A stretch of 52,446 nt of DNA from the NCBI GenBank assembly GCA_003134375.1, contig PLAY01000106.1, positions 1 to 52,446 of the forward strand, written 5' to 3'. The stretch comes from Limisphaerales bacterium. Its GTDB lineage: Bacteria; Verrucomicrobiota; Verrucomicrobiia; Limisphaerales; UBA11358. The notes under the pieces are model-generated. The model did no database searches. It had not been told where the DNA came from and was given only the letters and a program-made list of their open reading frames with translations. The first letter of the stretch is position 1, and every line of letters starts with the position of its first letter. A program made the translations under genes and the position numbers. This document shows, piece by piece, positions 1 through 8,261 of this stretch.

Positions 1-1
1 A

Positions 2-19
2 TTGAATGCAAAATAGTAT
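2..19 (+). repeat. Left terminal inverted repeat of the window (18 bp)
   Basis: TTGAATGCAAAATAGTAT here is the exact reverse complement of the last 18 bases of the window. It contains the ATG of the first gene. It may be a true element end, or a contig end made at a repeat present in both orientations. Confidence 0.85.
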
Positions 20-917
20 CAAAAGGGTGCTTGTCATAACGCTTGCTTCTCTTTGTGGGTTTGTCGTTCTTCAATTCTTTGACCCAAAGCTGCAACCTCA
101 TGGCGAACCCGTAGCTGGTTACGCAGCGATAATTGCCGGCGGGTGCTTTTTGCCATGGCTTTTCGGAGTGCTTATTGCGAAGTGCGGTCGGGGTTGGGGT
201 AGCACCGTGGGCGGACTGATCGCAGTGGTGGTTATAGACGGCTTGGTGCTGGTTGGCACCGTAAGTGACAGTTGGGTTCAGGAGAAACCAACGAAGCAGC
301 AACTACCCGCCGATGTGACCCAAGCTGCGGCAGAATTCGAGGGCATGTTAACCAATGCGCTTTCTCGGTCAGGACTTACACCCACCCAAGTCTCGACGGC
401 CATGGCTGCGGTTGCTGCGGTTTACGCCCCAATTACTGAGGGTTTTCAAGACACACGGGAACTGGAAAAGATAATGACGACCCAAGCGTTTACTCGTCCC
501 GTCAATTGGAAGACACGCAATGACCTCGCGGCTAACAGGGCCGTCTGCGAAAAATACAAGCAGGCATGTGCTAGGCTGATAGCAAGAACAAGTCGCTTAA
601 AAGCTGACACGATTGAGGAATTACGGAGGCGCGGATTTGACCTGGCGGAAGCATCCAGGACGGCAGACATCTTCTTCTCTGACAGGGGCACAGAGGGCAG
701 CCATGAGTTGGTCCAAATCGACATCAAGTTGACCGACATCAGTATTGCTCAGTTTGATTTGTTGAGCAGTCATTTTGGAGAGTGGACCATCAAGAATGGC
801 AGTCCAGAGTTTTCCGACTCGCAGTTAAGCAAACAGTGGAGCGAAACCCTCAATGAGTCGTCGCGACTTAAAGAGGCACAGGAGGCACTGGCGCATAAAC
901 TGATTTCCAACCAGTGA
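6..917 (+). CDS. Hypothetical membrane protein, 303 aa
   Basis: I do not recognise the family. The N-terminus holds about three hydrophobic segments (roughly residues 8-25, 38-60 and 66-88). A polar, mainly helical domain of about 200 residues follows and should face one side of the membrane. It contains a Lys/Arg-rich stretch (about residues 170-215) and ends in a charged helix. The ATG lies inside the left terminal repeat, so the true start could be upstream and off the window. The gene has no same-strand partner, and the next intact gene points toward it. Its base composition is more balanced than that of the GC-rich genes that follow, which fits accessory DNA. Confidence 0.6.
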   Translation: MQNSIKRVLVITLASLCGFVVLQFFDPKLQPHGEPVAGYAAIIAGGCFLPWLFGVLIAKCGRGWGSTVGGLIAVVVIDGLVLVGTVSDSWVQEKPTKQQLPADVTQAAAEFEGMLTNALSRSGLTPTQVSTAMAAVAAVYAPITEGFQDTRELEKIMTTQAFTRPVNWKTRNDLAANRAVCEKYKQACARLIARTSRLKADTIEELRRRGFDLAEASRTADIFFSDRGTEGSHELVQIDIKLTDISIAQFDLLSSHFGEWTIKNGSPEFSDSQLSKQWSETLNESSRLKEAQEALAHKLISNQ

Positions 918-941
918 AGAGGCTGGTCAACAAACTAATTC

Positions 942-1019
942 ATGAGTACCTCCTACCAAATTGTCGTTTGCGCCGGGATTGTGCCGTATCCATTGCAGAC
1001 GCTTGAACCCGGAAAATGA
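942..1019 (+). pseudogene. Fossil of an etfB 5' end (25 codons)
   Basis: The 25-codon frame starts MSTSYQIVVCAGIVP and continues YPLQTLEP before a stop. It matches the N-terminus of the EtfB encoded at 21823 (MSIAYQIIVC...PDPLQTLEP) at 17 of the first 23 residues. The similarity then stops abruptly. No flavin or AMP-binding part of ETF follows. It is read as the head of a lost second ETF beta gene. The DNA up to 1156 shows no further gene. Confidence 0.7.
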
Positions 1020-1156
1020 TTTTGAACCGCTAATCGGCGCTGATGGCAAAAGGCTTGCAGCAAAAACGTCCGGACAGAAAACTTCCGGTTTTCTTCCACC
1101 CAAAGTTCGTGGGATCAGCGGTGATGAGCGAAGATTAGCGGTTTCAACTTCGCAAT

Positions 1157-1531
1157 TCAGATTGAACCCGGCGCGTCGCCGGTCGGCACGGGCGGCTTCG
1201 GCTTCGTCACCGGCTGGTTGATGCGGTGCACCTTCAGTTCGGCGTAGATGGATTGCGCAAGGCCGGACTTGGCGAAACCGATCGCCTTGGCGCCTTTGAT
1301 TCCAAAAAATTTCTCCAGGTCCGCTGCCGCGTAATGCTGCACCACCGGGTAATATTTGAAATCCAACAGGATTTCCGCACGGACACTTTCCGCGATATCA
1401 TCGGTGATCAGCACAAAATGCAACTTGCCCTTGTTGTGACGCAACTTTTCCCGGCCAATGAGCAGGATCCCTGCCCGCAAAACAAACGGAAACAACCGCT
1501 CCACCGGTCTGGCTGGAGGTGGGTTGCTCAT
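1157..1531 (-). CDS. L7Ae/L30e-like small RNA-binding protein
   Basis: The central 100 residues resemble the L7Ae/L30e/YlxQ fold. They show a hydrophobic strand ending in an LLIGREKLRH element, a VLITDDIAES segment matching the usual acidic turn after the second strand, and a later FGIKGAKAIGFAKSGLAQSI stretch like the G-K-S/A helix of that family. Such proteins bind kink-turn RNA or sit near ribosomal genes. Here the only neighbour is the DEAD-box helicase, 88 bp upstream on the same strand, so an RNA-related co-transcribed pair is plausible. The ATG at 1531 is preferred over a TTG nine bases upstream. The Pro-rich tail is poorly conserved in type. The family call is from pattern only. Confidence 0.55.
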   Translation of the reverse strand: MSNPPPARPVERLFPFVLRAGILLIGREKLRHNKGKLHFVLITDDIAESVRAEILLDFKYYPVVQHYAAADLEKFFGIKGAKAIGFAKSGLAQSIYAELKVHRINQPVTKPKPPVPTGDAPGSI

Positions 1532-1619
1532 TGCGGGCAATTTGGGTTGCGCGGCAGCGCAGCCCTGCCGGTATTTGGCGGGGTGGAGTTGCTGCTCCGC
1601 CCATTCTTTTTTATCCCGC

Positions 1620-3707
1620 TCACGCAGCCTTGACCTTTACCTTGTTCCCCTTGATGCGGGTGCGGTTGAGCTTGGCGAGGATGGCGTTGGCGTGATCGGT
1701 GGCCACGTCCACAAACAGATGCCGCTCGCGGATGTCCACGTTGCCAACGACCTTGCCCGGCAGGCCGGTCTCGCCGGCGATGGCGTTGACGATATCAATT
1801 GGGACCACACCCATTTTTTCACCGAGATTCATGTGCAGGCGCGTGAAGTCGCCAGCCGGCGGGCGGACAGCTTTTTCTTCAGAATGCTCGCGGCGTTTCC
1901 ATGGCAGGGCGGATTTGCCCGGCGGCTTGGATCCAACCGGCTTGCGTGGTTCGGGCTTCACGGAAGCCAGAATTTCTTCGTCGGAAAAGGTCTTTTCAAC
2001 TTCCGGGTTCACAGCCGCGTCGGTGGTCGGGCGCGTCACTTCCGCCGTCGCGCCGCTATGGCGAGACAAGCCGTACGCGCCGCCGGTAGGTGTGGGAACG
2101 ATAGGGCGTCGCGGAGCTTCGACTTTTGAAGGACGTGCCGGGCCGGACCCGCCTTCGCTTCCATCCTTCGCATGGCTTCGGAGGACGGGCGGAAGCTTCG
2201 GCGCGGCAAGGCCCGGCGCTCCGGTGGCGGGCTGTTTTTCAGGACTCGGCGATTTGGTGATCGGCGCAGCAACACGCGGCGGGCGGATCTCGTGGCGGTC
2301 GGCAAAACGTTGCGGGCGCTCGAAGCGTTCACGGCTTTCGTGGCGTGGGGCGCGGCGGTCATCCGGACGTTCGGGACGGTCGTAGTCCCCGGCGCGCGGC
2401 GGGTGCGCGGGCGCGGCTTCGCCACTTTGCAATTGGGCGAGGCACGCGGACGCAATGTCGGTGGAGGTGAACCCTTCTTCCAGCAACCGTTCGATCAACT
2501 GGTCCTGCCGCTTGAACTCGCCGCTCTTCAGCAGCGCGCGGAGTTTGTCGATGAACACGTTCTCCCGCGCTTCCTTGACTTCAGCCTCGGTGGGGACCCG
2601 GGCGCGATGGATTCGCGCGTTGGAGTAGCGCTCGATGTTGCGGATTTGAAACAGTTCGCGCCCGGAAACAAAGGAGATCGCCTGTCCGCTGCGGCCCACG
2701 CGCCCGGTGCGCCCAATGCGATGCACATAATCCTCCACGTCGTAAGGCAGATCATAGTTGAAGACCACTTGCACGTCGTCCACGTCAATGCCGCGCGCGG
2801 CGATGTCGGTGGCCACGAGAAATTCCAGTCCGGACTTGCGAAACTTGTTCATCACGCGGTCGCGCATGTTTTGTGTCATGTCGCCGTGGAGACGGTCGGC
2901 CATGTAGCCCTGCGCCTCGAGATGGTCCACAAGATCGTCCACCATGCGCTTGGTGTTGCAGAAAATGATGCCGAGCTTGAAGTCGTGGATGTCGATGAGC
3001 CGCGTGAGCAATTCGATTTTGTAGCGGCGGTCCACCTCGTAATAAACCTGCTCCACCGTCGGCACGGTGAGCGCCTTTTGCTCGATATGCACCTGTTGCG
3101 GGTCGCGCGAGTACTTCTCGATCAACTGCTGGATGGGTCGCGGGATGGTGGCGGAGAAAAAGACCGTCTGCCGTTCCTTGGGCGTGGCTTGCAGGATCAA
3201 CTCGATGTCGTCGCGGAAACCCATGTTGAGCATCACGTCCACCTCGTCGAGGACGACCAGCTTCACGCTGTTGAGCCGGAGCGTGCCGCGCCGCATGTGA
3301 TCCATGATTCGGCCGGGGGTGCCGATGACGATTTGCGCGCCCTGCTGGAGGCCGTGAAACTGGCGCTCGTAGGACTGCCCGCCGTAGATCGGCAGCGCAT
3401 GGATGCCGCGCTTGAAGAACGCGAGCTTATGCACCTCCTCGGAAACCTGCACGGCCAGCTCGCGTGTCGGACACAGGATGAGCACCTGCACCGCGCGCAA
3501 TTGCGGGTCGGTCTTTTCGATGGCGGGAATGGCGAACGCGGCGGTCTTGCCCGAGCCGGTCTGCGACTGGCCTACGACGTCGCGTCCGGCCATCAGGAGG
3601 GGGATGGCCGCGGCCTGGATCGGCGCGGGCTTTTCGAAGCCGAGCTTGTCAACGGCCTTGAGCAATGCTTCGGACAGGCCGAGTTCGGAAAATAGTTTAG
3701 GTGTCAT
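1620..3707 (-). CDS. deaD: DEAD-box ATP-dependent RNA helicase, DeaD/CsdA type
   Basis: Unwinds or remodels RNA duplexes with ATP in the cytoplasm, typically in ribosome assembly and cold adaptation. All core motifs are visible in order: the Q motif (PAPIQAAAIP), Walker A SQTGSGKTAAF, PTRELAVQV, GTPGR, motif II LDEVD, SAT, and then ATDIAARGIDVDD and HRIGRTGR. A disordered Pro/Arg-rich linker of about 180 residues joins the core to a C-terminal DbpA-type RNA-binding domain (about the last 75 residues, FTRLHMNLGEKMG...). Motif II reads DEVD rather than DEAD, a tolerated variant. I chose the ATG at 3707 (MTPKLFSELG) because it matches the usual family start. An in-frame ATG at 3743 adds 12 atypical residues. 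Long frames on the opposite strand are antisense shadows. Confidence 0.93.
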   Translation of the reverse strand: MTPKLFSELGLSEALLKAVDKLGFEKPAPIQAAAIPLLMAGRDVVGQSQTGSGKTAAFAIPAIEKTDPQLRAVQVLILCPTRELAVQVSEEVHKLAFFKRGIHALPIYGGQSYERQFHGLQQGAQIVIGTPGRIMDHMRRGTLRLNSVKLVVLDEVDVMLNMGFRDDIELILQATPKERQTVFFSATIPRPIQQLIEKYSRDPQQVHIEQKALTVPTVEQVYYEVDRRYKIELLTRLIDIHDFKLGIIFCNTKRMVDDLVDHLEAQGYMADRLHGDMTQNMRDRVMNKFRKSGLEFLVATDIAARGIDVDDVQVVFNYDLPYDVEDYVHRIGRTGRVGRSGQAISFVSGRELFQIRNIERYSNARIHRARVPTEAEVKEARENVFIDKLRALLKSGEFKRQDQLIERLLEEGFTSTDIASACLAQLQSGEAAPAHPPRAGDYDRPERPDDRRAPRHESRERFERPQRFADRHEIRPPRVAAPITKSPSPEKQPATGAPGLAAPKLPPVLRSHAKDGSEGGSGPARPSKVEAPRRPIVPTPTGGAYGLSRHSGATAEVTRPTTDAAVNPEVEKTFSDEEILASVKPEPRKPVGSKPPGKSALPWKRREHSEEKAVRPPAGDFTRLHMNLGEKMGVVPIDIVNAIAGETGLPGKVVGNVDIRERHLFVDVATDHANAILAKLNRTRIKGNKVKVKAA

Positions 3708-3762
3708 GCAATATGTTCGCGACTGGCCCATTATAACAGACATTTGCCGCCGGAACGAGCGC

Positions 3763-3900
3763 TTATTCTAGCCCGTGCTTCCGCAGGCAATCGCTTTCCT
3801 CGAGCATCTCCAGAGTCAGGCAGTTGAGTTTCTCCGGCCGGTTCAACTCCAGCATTCGGCTCAACGCGCCCGCGTCGCCGAAGACATCCAACCGACACGG
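3763..3900 (-). pseudogene. Short open frame, possible gene tail
   Basis: A 45-codon open frame without ATG reads LDVFGDAGALSRMLELNRP and then KLNCLTLEMLEESD before its stop. The amphipathic, Leu-rich composition looks like real protein, perhaps the C-terminal end of a lost gene. A TTG could start a peptide of about 41 residues. I do not recognise the family. Confidence 0.3.
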
Positions 3901-3912
3901 TTAATCACTTGA

Positions 3913-4005
3913 CGTGCCGGCACCGGCGGCCTCCACTCGGCGGAAAATTGACATTCGAGAGCTGAATTTCAGTTGAGCTTCGGACGCGTTTGGCACAAGG
4001 TTGTG
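3913..4005 (+). repeat. Dispersed repeat, copy a (ETF-QO-tail type)
   Basis: Contains the frame RAGTGGLHSAEN followed by stop, then the shared downstream module (CATTCGAGAGCTGAATTTC... to TTTGGCACAAGG). Copies of this repeat lie at 5284, 8200, 11134, 12470 and 13401, all in the same orientation. Confidence 0.8.
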
Positions 4006-4007
4006 TC

Positions 4008-4633
4008 ATGAAACGAACGTTATCCATTTTCGCTGCCGCATTCATCGCCGTCAGCCTTTTGGCGCAATCCATTGACCTGCCCGCACCGCAAAAAACCGGC
4101 GGTATGCCCCTGATGGATGCGCTGGCCAAGCGGTCCACGGCCAGAGCCTTTGATTCCAAAGACCTTTCGCCCCGGCAGCTCTCCGGCCTTCTCTGGGCGG
4201 CTTTCGGCATCAATCGCCCCGATGGCAAACGTACCGCCCCTCCGCCATGAATTTTCAGGAGACCGACATCTATGTGCTGCTCAAGCAGGGCGCGTATGTT
4301 TATTCCGCCAAATTCAACAAGCTTGATCTGATTGTTGCCGAAGACATACGGGCGCTGGGCGGAACCCAGGCTTTCGTAAAGGATGCGCCCGTGACTTTGA
4401 TTTACGTCGCCGATCTCTCCAAAATGGGCAAAGGAAGCGATGATAATAAAAAGAACACCGCCAATATTGATGTCGGTTATATCTCGCAAAACGTCTATCT
4501 CTTCTGTGCCTCTGAAGGCCTGGTCACCGGGGCGAGAGGTTCGGTGGATCGCGCGACTCTTGGTCCAAGACTTAAACTGCGTCCGGATCAGACAATCATT
4601 CTGGCGCAATCCGTGGGCTATCCCAAGCCTTGA
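4008..4633 (+). pseudogene. SagB-type nitroreductase-like protein, frameshifted
   Basis: An FMN-dependent nitroreductase-fold protein of the SagB/ThcOx-like type, probably secreted. The start is MKRTLSIFAAAFIAVSLLA, a clear signal peptide. Frame 1 carries MDALAKRSTARAFDSKDLSP...LLWAAFGINRPDGKRTAP and then meets a stop. The continuation MNFQETDIYVLLKQGAYVY... to GYPKP is in the next frame. The family normally reads R-T-A-P-S-A-M-N here. A single missing C in the C-run near 4240 explains the shift, and the coding sense is otherwise intact to the end. It could therefore be a recent pseudogene or a sequencing error. Repeat copy a abuts the start. Confidence 0.8.
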
Positions 4634-4668
4634 GCTTCGTCTGACCGATTACACTGCGCGGCGAATTG

Positions 4669-5268
4669 ATGAAAATTTCCATCATCCTCGCTCATCCAGA
4701 TTCCGGAAGCTTCAACCACGCCATTGTCGGCGCGGCGGCGGAAACACTGCACCGGAACGGCCATCAAGTCATTCTTCACGATCTTTGTCAGGAAAAATTC
4801 CCTCCGCTGCTGTCCACTGCGGAACTCCAGAAGAACGCGAAGCTTGATCCGGTTGTGGCCCGTCACTGCAAGGAAATCGCCAATGCGGACGGCATCATCC
4901 TCGTGCATCCGAACTGGTGGGGCATGCCGCCGGCGATTTTGAAGGGCTGGATTGACCGCGTGCTGCGGCCCGAAGTGGCATATCGTTTTGTCGAAGGTGA
5001 CCAGGGCGAAGGCATGCCGGCGGGTTTGCTCAAGGCAAAGGCAGCGATCATTTTCAACACCGCCAACACGCCGGATGACCGCGAGCGCAAAATTTTCGGC
5101 GATCCGCTGGAAACGCTCTGGAAAAATTGCGTGTTCGACTTGTGCGGCGTGAAAAACGTCCATCGCCGTACCTTCGCAGTGGTTGTCACCAGCGCCCCGC
5201 AACAGCGCGCGGCATGGCTGGCTCAGGTGCGCGAGACGGTGGAACAACACTTCCCCAGGCGTGGATGA
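4669..5268 (+). CDS. NAD(P)H dehydrogenase (quinone)/flavodoxin-fold family protein
   Basis: A flavodoxin_2-fold FMN/FAD protein of the KefF/MdaB type, expected to transfer two electrons from NAD(P)H to quinones. Visible landmarks are the first strand ISIILAHPDSGSFNHAI with its flavin phosphate loop, the ADGIILVHPNWWGMPPAILKGWIDRV segment (HPxWW binds the flavin ring and is typical), and GMPAGLLKAKAAIIFNTANTP near the dimer interface. Its 200 residues match the family. The start is the ATG at 4669, directly after an in-frame TTG. It lies 35 bp after the frameshifted nitroreductase on the same strand, so the two may have formed a redox pair. Substrate is unknown. Confidence 0.85.
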   Translation: MKISIILAHPDSGSFNHAIVGAAAETLHRNGHQVILHDLCQEKFPPLLSTAELQKNAKLDPVVARHCKEIANADGIILVHPNWWGMPPAILKGWIDRVLRPEVAYRFVEGDQGEGMPAGLLKAKAAIIFNTANTPDDRERKIFGDPLETLWKNCVFDLCGVKNVHRRTFAVVVTSAPQQRAAWLAQVRETVEQHFPRRG

Positions 5269-5283
5269 CACAACCCTCACCCA

Positions 5284-5351
5284 CTTTCGAGAACTGAATT
5301 TCAATTGCGCCACAAATGTGGTTGTTCGTGATGGCGATGGGAAAACAGAAA
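5284..5351 (+). repeat. Dispersed repeat, copy f (downstream module only)
   Basis: Carries TTCGAGAACTGAATTTC and the later GTTCGTGATGGCGATGGGAAA module shared with copies d and e, but not the RAGTGGLHSAEN part. It lies between two plus-strand genes and supplies a false upstream start for the GH3 gene. Confidence 0.7.
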
Positions 5352-5402
5352 ATGCATATTGGTGAGGCCGAAACCTTTTCAAACCATGGGCACCAAAACC
5401 AG

Positions 5403-7964
5403 ATGATCAAAATTCATTCCCGCAACTTCCAGCTCTGGCGCATCGTCACCGGATGGCTCCTGTTCAACGCCGTCCTGACGCTGCGGGTTGCTGTCGCTGA
5501 AGATCTTTCCGGCGCAAAATATATGGATCCCTCGCTGCCGGTTGAAACCCGCATTGACGATCTCCTGCCGCGGCTGACGCTGGCGGAAAAGATCACGATG
5601 CTCAGCGGCGACAAAACGGGTTTTAACGCCAGCGGCGTTGAACGGCTCGGCATCCCGCCCATCCGCACGACCGACGGTCCGGTTGGGGTTCGCGCCGGCG
5701 CGGCCACGGCGTGGCCCGCTTCCGTCAACATGGCGGCTTCGTGGGACACCAATCTGATTTACCATTACGGCATTGCGCTCGCCGAGGAAGCCAAGGCCAA
5801 GGGCAAAAACTGCATTCTTGGCCCGTGCGTGGGCATTCATCGCTTTCCGCTCAACGGAAGAAATTTTGAGAGTTTCGGGGAAGACCCGTTTCTCTCCGCG
5901 CGCATGGCGGCAAACTATATCCAGGGGGTCCAGAGCCGGAACGTCATCGCCACCGTCAAGCATTTCGCCTGCAACGACCAGGAATGGCAGCGCAACCGCG
6001 CCGATTCGGTGGTGGACGAGCGGACGTTGCGCGAAATCCATCTACCCGCTTTTGAAGCGGCCGTAACCGAAGGCAAGGTCCGCGCCGTCATGTCCGCCTA
6101 CAACCTCGTCAACGGCCAGCATTGCAGCGAAAACAAACATCTGCTCACCGACATTTTGAAAGGTGACTGGGGCTTCCAAGGCATCGTCATGTCCGACTGG
6201 GTGTCGGTTCACAGCGCCGTGGCGGCGGCGAACAACGGCCTCGACCTCGAAATGCCAAAACCCATCTGGTTCGGTGAAAAACTCCTTGAAGCTGTCCAGT
6301 CCGGCCAGGTGTCGGAGCAGACCATTGACGACAAAATCCGCCGGCTGCTCCGCGTGCGATTCGAGACCGGCCTGTTTGAGAATCCTTCGCCGAAGCCCGA
6401 CGAGAGCGTGGTGCGCAGCGCCGCCCATCGTGACCTCGCGCTGGAGATGGCTCAAAAAAGCATGGTGCTCCTGAAAAACGACGGCCTGCCCCCCCTGTCC
6501 CCGGACCAGTTGAAAACCATCGCATTCATCGGGCCGGCGGCCAATATTGCCCGCACCGGCGGCGGCGGCAGTTCGGGCATCCGGCCGTGGGAACAAGTCA
6601 GTCCGGTGGCGGGGATGAAAAAGCTCCTCGGCGACCGTGTGAAAATTCAGTTCGCCGAGGGCGTGAACATTGATCCCGTGAAGGCTATAACGGTGGCTTC
6701 GGAATTTCTCCTGACGCCCGACGGCACGAATCACGGTTTGCTCGGCGAGTATTTTGGCAATCCCGATTTCAAGGGCAAACCGCTCTTTACCCGCGTTGAC
6801 CCAAAAATTGATTTTGAATGGACGAACAATATCAGCCCCGATCCGCGACTCGAGCTGACCGATTATTCCATTCGCTGGACGGGCAAACTTGTGCCGCCGC
6901 TGACGCAGAAATATTATCTCTCCATCACCAGCGACGATGGTTCGCGGCTGTATCTAAATGGCAAAAAGGTCGTGGACAACTGGGGGGATCATGGCATGTC
7001 GCAGAAATCCTGCGCATTAAATCTCGAAGCCGGCAAGGCCTACGACGTTCGCATTGAGTTTTACCAGGGCGGCGGCGATGCCGGCATGCGCTTCGGCTGG
7101 CGCGATCCCAGGGATCACACGCCCGATCCGACCATCGCCGAGGCCGTGGCGACGGCGCGTGGTGCGGATGCGGTGGTTCTCTGCGTGGGAAACACCTCGG
7201 ACACTGAAGGCGAAGGCAACGACGTGGCGGATTTCAACATGACTGGGAAACAGGACGAACTGGTCCGGGCCATCCTCCAGGCGAATTCCAACACCATCGT
7301 CGTCGTCTGGGGCGGTGTGCCGGTGCTGATGAAACCCTGGCTGCCGAAGGCGAAAGCGGTCGTGGCCGCGCTTTATCCCGGACAGGAAGGCGGGACGGCA
7401 CTGGCGCAGATTCTCACCGGCGAAATCAATCCGTCCGGCAAGCTGCCATTTTCCTATATTCAGAAGCGCAGCGAGGCGCCGGAATTCGCCGGCTACAAGG
7501 ATCCCGGCCTGAAGGTGAATTATTCCGAGGGCGTTTTTGTCGGCTACCGTTACTACGACCGGAACAAAATCGAACCGCTGTTTCCATTCGGCTACGGGCT
7601 TTCCTACACCACGTTCAAGTATGACAATCTGCAGATCAGGAAAACCGGCCCGGCGGCGTGCGAGGTGGTGTTCGACGTGAAAAACACCGGCCCGGTCGCC
7701 GGCGCGGAAACCGCCCAGCTCTACGTTGGACCGCGGCATCCACCCGTGCCGCGCCCGTTGCGTGAGCTAAAGGGTTTCGCCAAAATCCAGCTTGCCTCCG
7801 GCGAGACCAAAACCGTCGCCCTCCCGCTCGGCGAACGCGCCTTTGAATTTTTTGATCCCAAGAAGAATCAATGGACTCTTGCTCCGGGAACGTTCGATGT
7901 ATTCATCGGCGCCTCCTCCCGCGATCTGCGTTTGTCGCAGGCCGTGAAAATTCAAGCTGAATAA
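5403..7964 (+). CDS. Secreted GH3 beta-glucosidase with PA14 insert
   Basis: Hydrolyses beta-glucosides or related oligosaccharides outside the cytoplasm. The start at 5403 (MIKIHSRNFQ) gives a signal peptide ending near AVAEDL. The frame upstream of it is repeat DNA. The GH3 TIM barrel runs to about residue 330, with DGPVGVR, KHFACNDQE and the nucleophile Asp in GIVMSDWVSVHS (about residue 265). The second domain is split by a PA14 carbohydrate-binding insert (about residues 445-585, HGLLGEYFGNP to MRFGWRDP). The acid/base region TSDTEGEGND follows it. A fibronectin III-like domain closes the protein. The layout is that of KmBglI-type enzymes, where PA14 shapes the substrate pocket. Exact specificity cannot be read from sequence. 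Confidence 0.93.
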   Translation: MIKIHSRNFQLWRIVTGWLLFNAVLTLRVAVAEDLSGAKYMDPSLPVETRIDDLLPRLTLAEKITMLSGDKTGFNASGVERLGIPPIRTTDGPVGVRAGAATAWPASVNMAASWDTNLIYHYGIALAEEAKAKGKNCILGPCVGIHRFPLNGRNFESFGEDPFLSARMAANYIQGVQSRNVIATVKHFACNDQEWQRNRADSVVDERTLREIHLPAFEAAVTEGKVRAVMSAYNLVNGQHCSENKHLLTDILKGDWGFQGIVMSDWVSVHSAVAAANNGLDLEMPKPIWFGEKLLEAVQSGQVSEQTIDDKIRRLLRVRFETGLFENPSPKPDESVVRSAAHRDLALEMAQKSMVLLKNDGLPPLSPDQLKTIAFIGPAANIARTGGGGSSGIRPWEQVSPVAGMKKLLGDRVKIQFAEGVNIDPVKAITVASEFLLTPDGTNHGLLGEYFGNPDFKGKPLFTRVDPKIDFEWTNNISPDPRLELTDYSIRWTGKLVPPLTQKYYLSITSDDGSRLYLNGKKVVDNWGDHGMSQKSCALNLEAGKAYDVRIEFYQGGGDAGMRFGWRDPRDHTPDPTIAEAVATARGADAVVLCVGNTSDTEGEGNDVADFNMTGKQDELVRAILQANSNTIVVVWGGVPVLMKPWLPKAKAVVAALYPGQEGGTALAQILTGEINPSGKLPFSYIQKRSEAPEFAGYKDPGLKVNYSEGVFVGYRYYDRNKIEPLFPFGYGLSYTTFKYDNLQIRKTGPAACEVVFDVKNTGPVAGAETAQLYVGPRHPPVPRPLRELKGFAKIQLASGETKTVALPLGERAFEFFDPKKNQWTLAPGTFDVFIGASSRDLRLSQAVKIQAE

Positions 7965-8018
7965 CGGTGTTCAAAATCTTTGCGCTGCGATACATCAGAA
8001 TCACGTGCGGCGAGAAGA

Positions 8019-8157
8019 TTGTGGAGTGCGGTGGCAGCTTGCCGAGGCGAAGCGCAGCGAAGACTGGAGCGCAGCGGCGACACCGCTTTCCGTACGACCG
8101 GTTGCGTCCAAAAGCGGCGTGGCTCCCGCTCTGCGGGATTCCCGCCACAGTCCAAAA
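8019..8157. repeat. Long imperfect hairpin repeat, copy 1
   Basis: The left half (GTGGAGTGCGGTGG...AGCGCAGCGGCGACACCGC) is roughly the reverse complement of the right half (AAAGCGGCGTGGCTCCCGC...CCGCCACAGTCC). A second copy is at 10988. It lies between the convergent GH3 and PEP-utilising genes, where it could also act as a transcript end. The rest of 7965-8261 is spacer plus repeat copy b. Confidence 0.8.
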
Positions 8158-8199
8158 TTGTTAGCACCTTCAAGTGAAAGTTTTCTGCATCTTTTCGCC

Positions 8200-8241
8200 T
8201 TCCGCGCCGGCACCGGCGGCCTGCATCCGGCGGAGAATTGA
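8200..8241 (+). repeat. Dispersed repeat, copy b
   Basis: Encodes FRAGTGGLHPAEN and a stop, and ends at the module border (CGGAGAATTGAA). It sits about 40 bp after hairpin copy 1, the same order as in the copy at 11134. Confidence 0.75.
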
Positions 8242-8261
8242 ACAACAACCGCGCTTGACCG

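Noticed and set aside
961-1221. Plus-strand 86-codon frame
   Set aside because: No recognisable composition. It overlaps the etfB fossil in another frame and the end of the L7Ae-like gene.
2172-3695. Plus-strand open frame of 507 codons
   Set aside because: It lies wholly antisense to the DEAD-box helicase, whose motifs are all conserved. The plus frame has low-complexity His/Val/Arg composition typical of antisense GC-rich DNA.
5316-5402. N-terminal extension of the GH3 protein
   Set aside because: The 29 codons are dispersed-repeat DNA. The ATG at 5403 gives a proper signal peptide.
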